Below, one piece after another: positions 63,960 through 64,000 of a DNA stretch of 64,000 bases (positions within the stretch are counted from its first letter, which is position 1; each line of letters starts with the position of its first letter). This DNA is from Candidatus Deianiraea vastatrix. Lineage in GTDB: Bacteria > Pseudomonadota > Alphaproteobacteria > Rickettsiales > Deianiraeaceae. The notes beneath the pieces were generated by a model. The model had not been told where the DNA came from, did not search any database, and saw nothing but the letters and a program-made list of their open reading frames with translations. The position numbers were made by a program, and so were the translations under genes. The stretch lies in contig NZ_CP029077.1 of assembly GCF_007993655.1 (NCBI RefSeq), positions 304,744-368,743 of the forward strand, read 5' to 3'.

Positions 63960-64000
63960 ATGAAAAATATTATTAATATAGACGGTATTGATTGCCAAAA
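63960..64000 (+). CDS. Unknown gene start, runs off right edge
   Basis: ATG 63960 begins MKNIINIDGIDCQ and stays open to the window end. The 13 residues are too few for identification; an iron-sulfur or substrate-binding opening such as that of NuoG-type proteins is conceivable but not supported. The promoter and Shine-Dalgarno site just before it make it a likely well-expressed gene. Confidence 0.55.
   Translation, partial: MKNIINIDGIDCQ

Noticed and set aside
1-64000. CRISPR arrays, insertion sequences, rRNA genes, riboswitches
   Set aside because: No regularly spaced repeats, transposase motifs, rRNA sequence or recognisable aptamer was seen on either strand.

Overview
The window is AT-rich, gene-dense bacterial DNA with no rRNA, CRISPR array or recognisable transposase. 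The gene content points to an alphaproteobacterium of the order Rickettsiales. Evidence: a VirB-type type IV secretion system (T4SS) split into scattered pieces (virB4, virB9, virB2), a VirB4 with ruined nucleotide-binding motifs like the second VirB4 copy of Rickettsiales, an orphan HK97-type prohead protease of the gene-transfer-agent kind, rickettsia-like SdhB and NuoI, and nuo, sec and hem genes dispersed outside their classical operons. It is not a strongly reduced intracellular type. It keeps leuC (leucine), bioA (biotin), queF, hemB and hemC, lpxC (lipid A), murJ and peptidoglycan peptidases, dprA, addA-like, recF and a Mrr restriction enzyme. That set would fit a less dependent or ciliate-associated lineage such as Deianiraea, which is an inference.

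Layout. 1-4.1 kb: a gene running off the left edge, a 41-bp direct repeat, hemC, a PAP2 phosphatase, a DUF4145 protein and leuC. 4.1-11.7 kb: ybgC-virB4, secY-adk, a broken copy of mrr followed by intact mrr, a LysE exporter, and rnpA-nuoA on the other strand. 11.8-16.5 kb: dprA, an outer-membrane barrel, and a metzincin-like protease frame cut by two in-frame stops behind a consensus promoter. 16.5-27.4 kb: fmt, an addA-like helicase without nuclease, lnt, yciB, a Panacea-type antitoxin with a tiny membrane partner, a lipoprotein, then der-DacD/F-like peptidase-merR-SH3-pth. 27.4-31 kb: a ribF-like fragment, a cytidylyltransferase with a signal peptide, rppH-murJ with a duplicated rppH tail, and an unknown membrane protein. 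31-41 kb: a 2020-residue cysteine-rich secreted protein, sdhB, ftsK and a HEPN-like protein. 41-45.1 kb: a D-Ala-D-Ala dipeptidase with an LPP20-type lipoprotein, virB9, prohead protease, virB2 and rpsT. 45.1-52.4 kb: a large outer-membrane protein, mscS, two lineage-specific helical proteins and lpxC. 52.5-64 kb: bioA, nuoI, an AsmA/DUF2125-like protein, hemB, initiator tRNA, a third helical protein, queF, pgsA-greA-trmB, recF, tyrS and the start of one more gene.

How the genes fit together. Most are core genes: translation (fmt, initiator tRNA, tyrS, trmB, queF, pth, rpsT, der), envelope building (secY, lnt, lpxC, murJ, pgsA, DD-peptidases), respiration (nuoA, nuoI, sdhB) and heme (hemB, hemC). 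Around them sit T4SS parts, exported or helical proteins without recognisable family, and small defence or toxin-antitoxin modules. A recurring theme is short gene fossils beside intact genes (mrr 5' end, rppH 3' end, an outer-membrane protein 3' end, a ribF-like 5' end, a 41-bp coding repeat). These suggest ongoing loss by partial duplication and deletion. A cTTGAC[A/T] -35-type box recurs upstream of at least ten genes.
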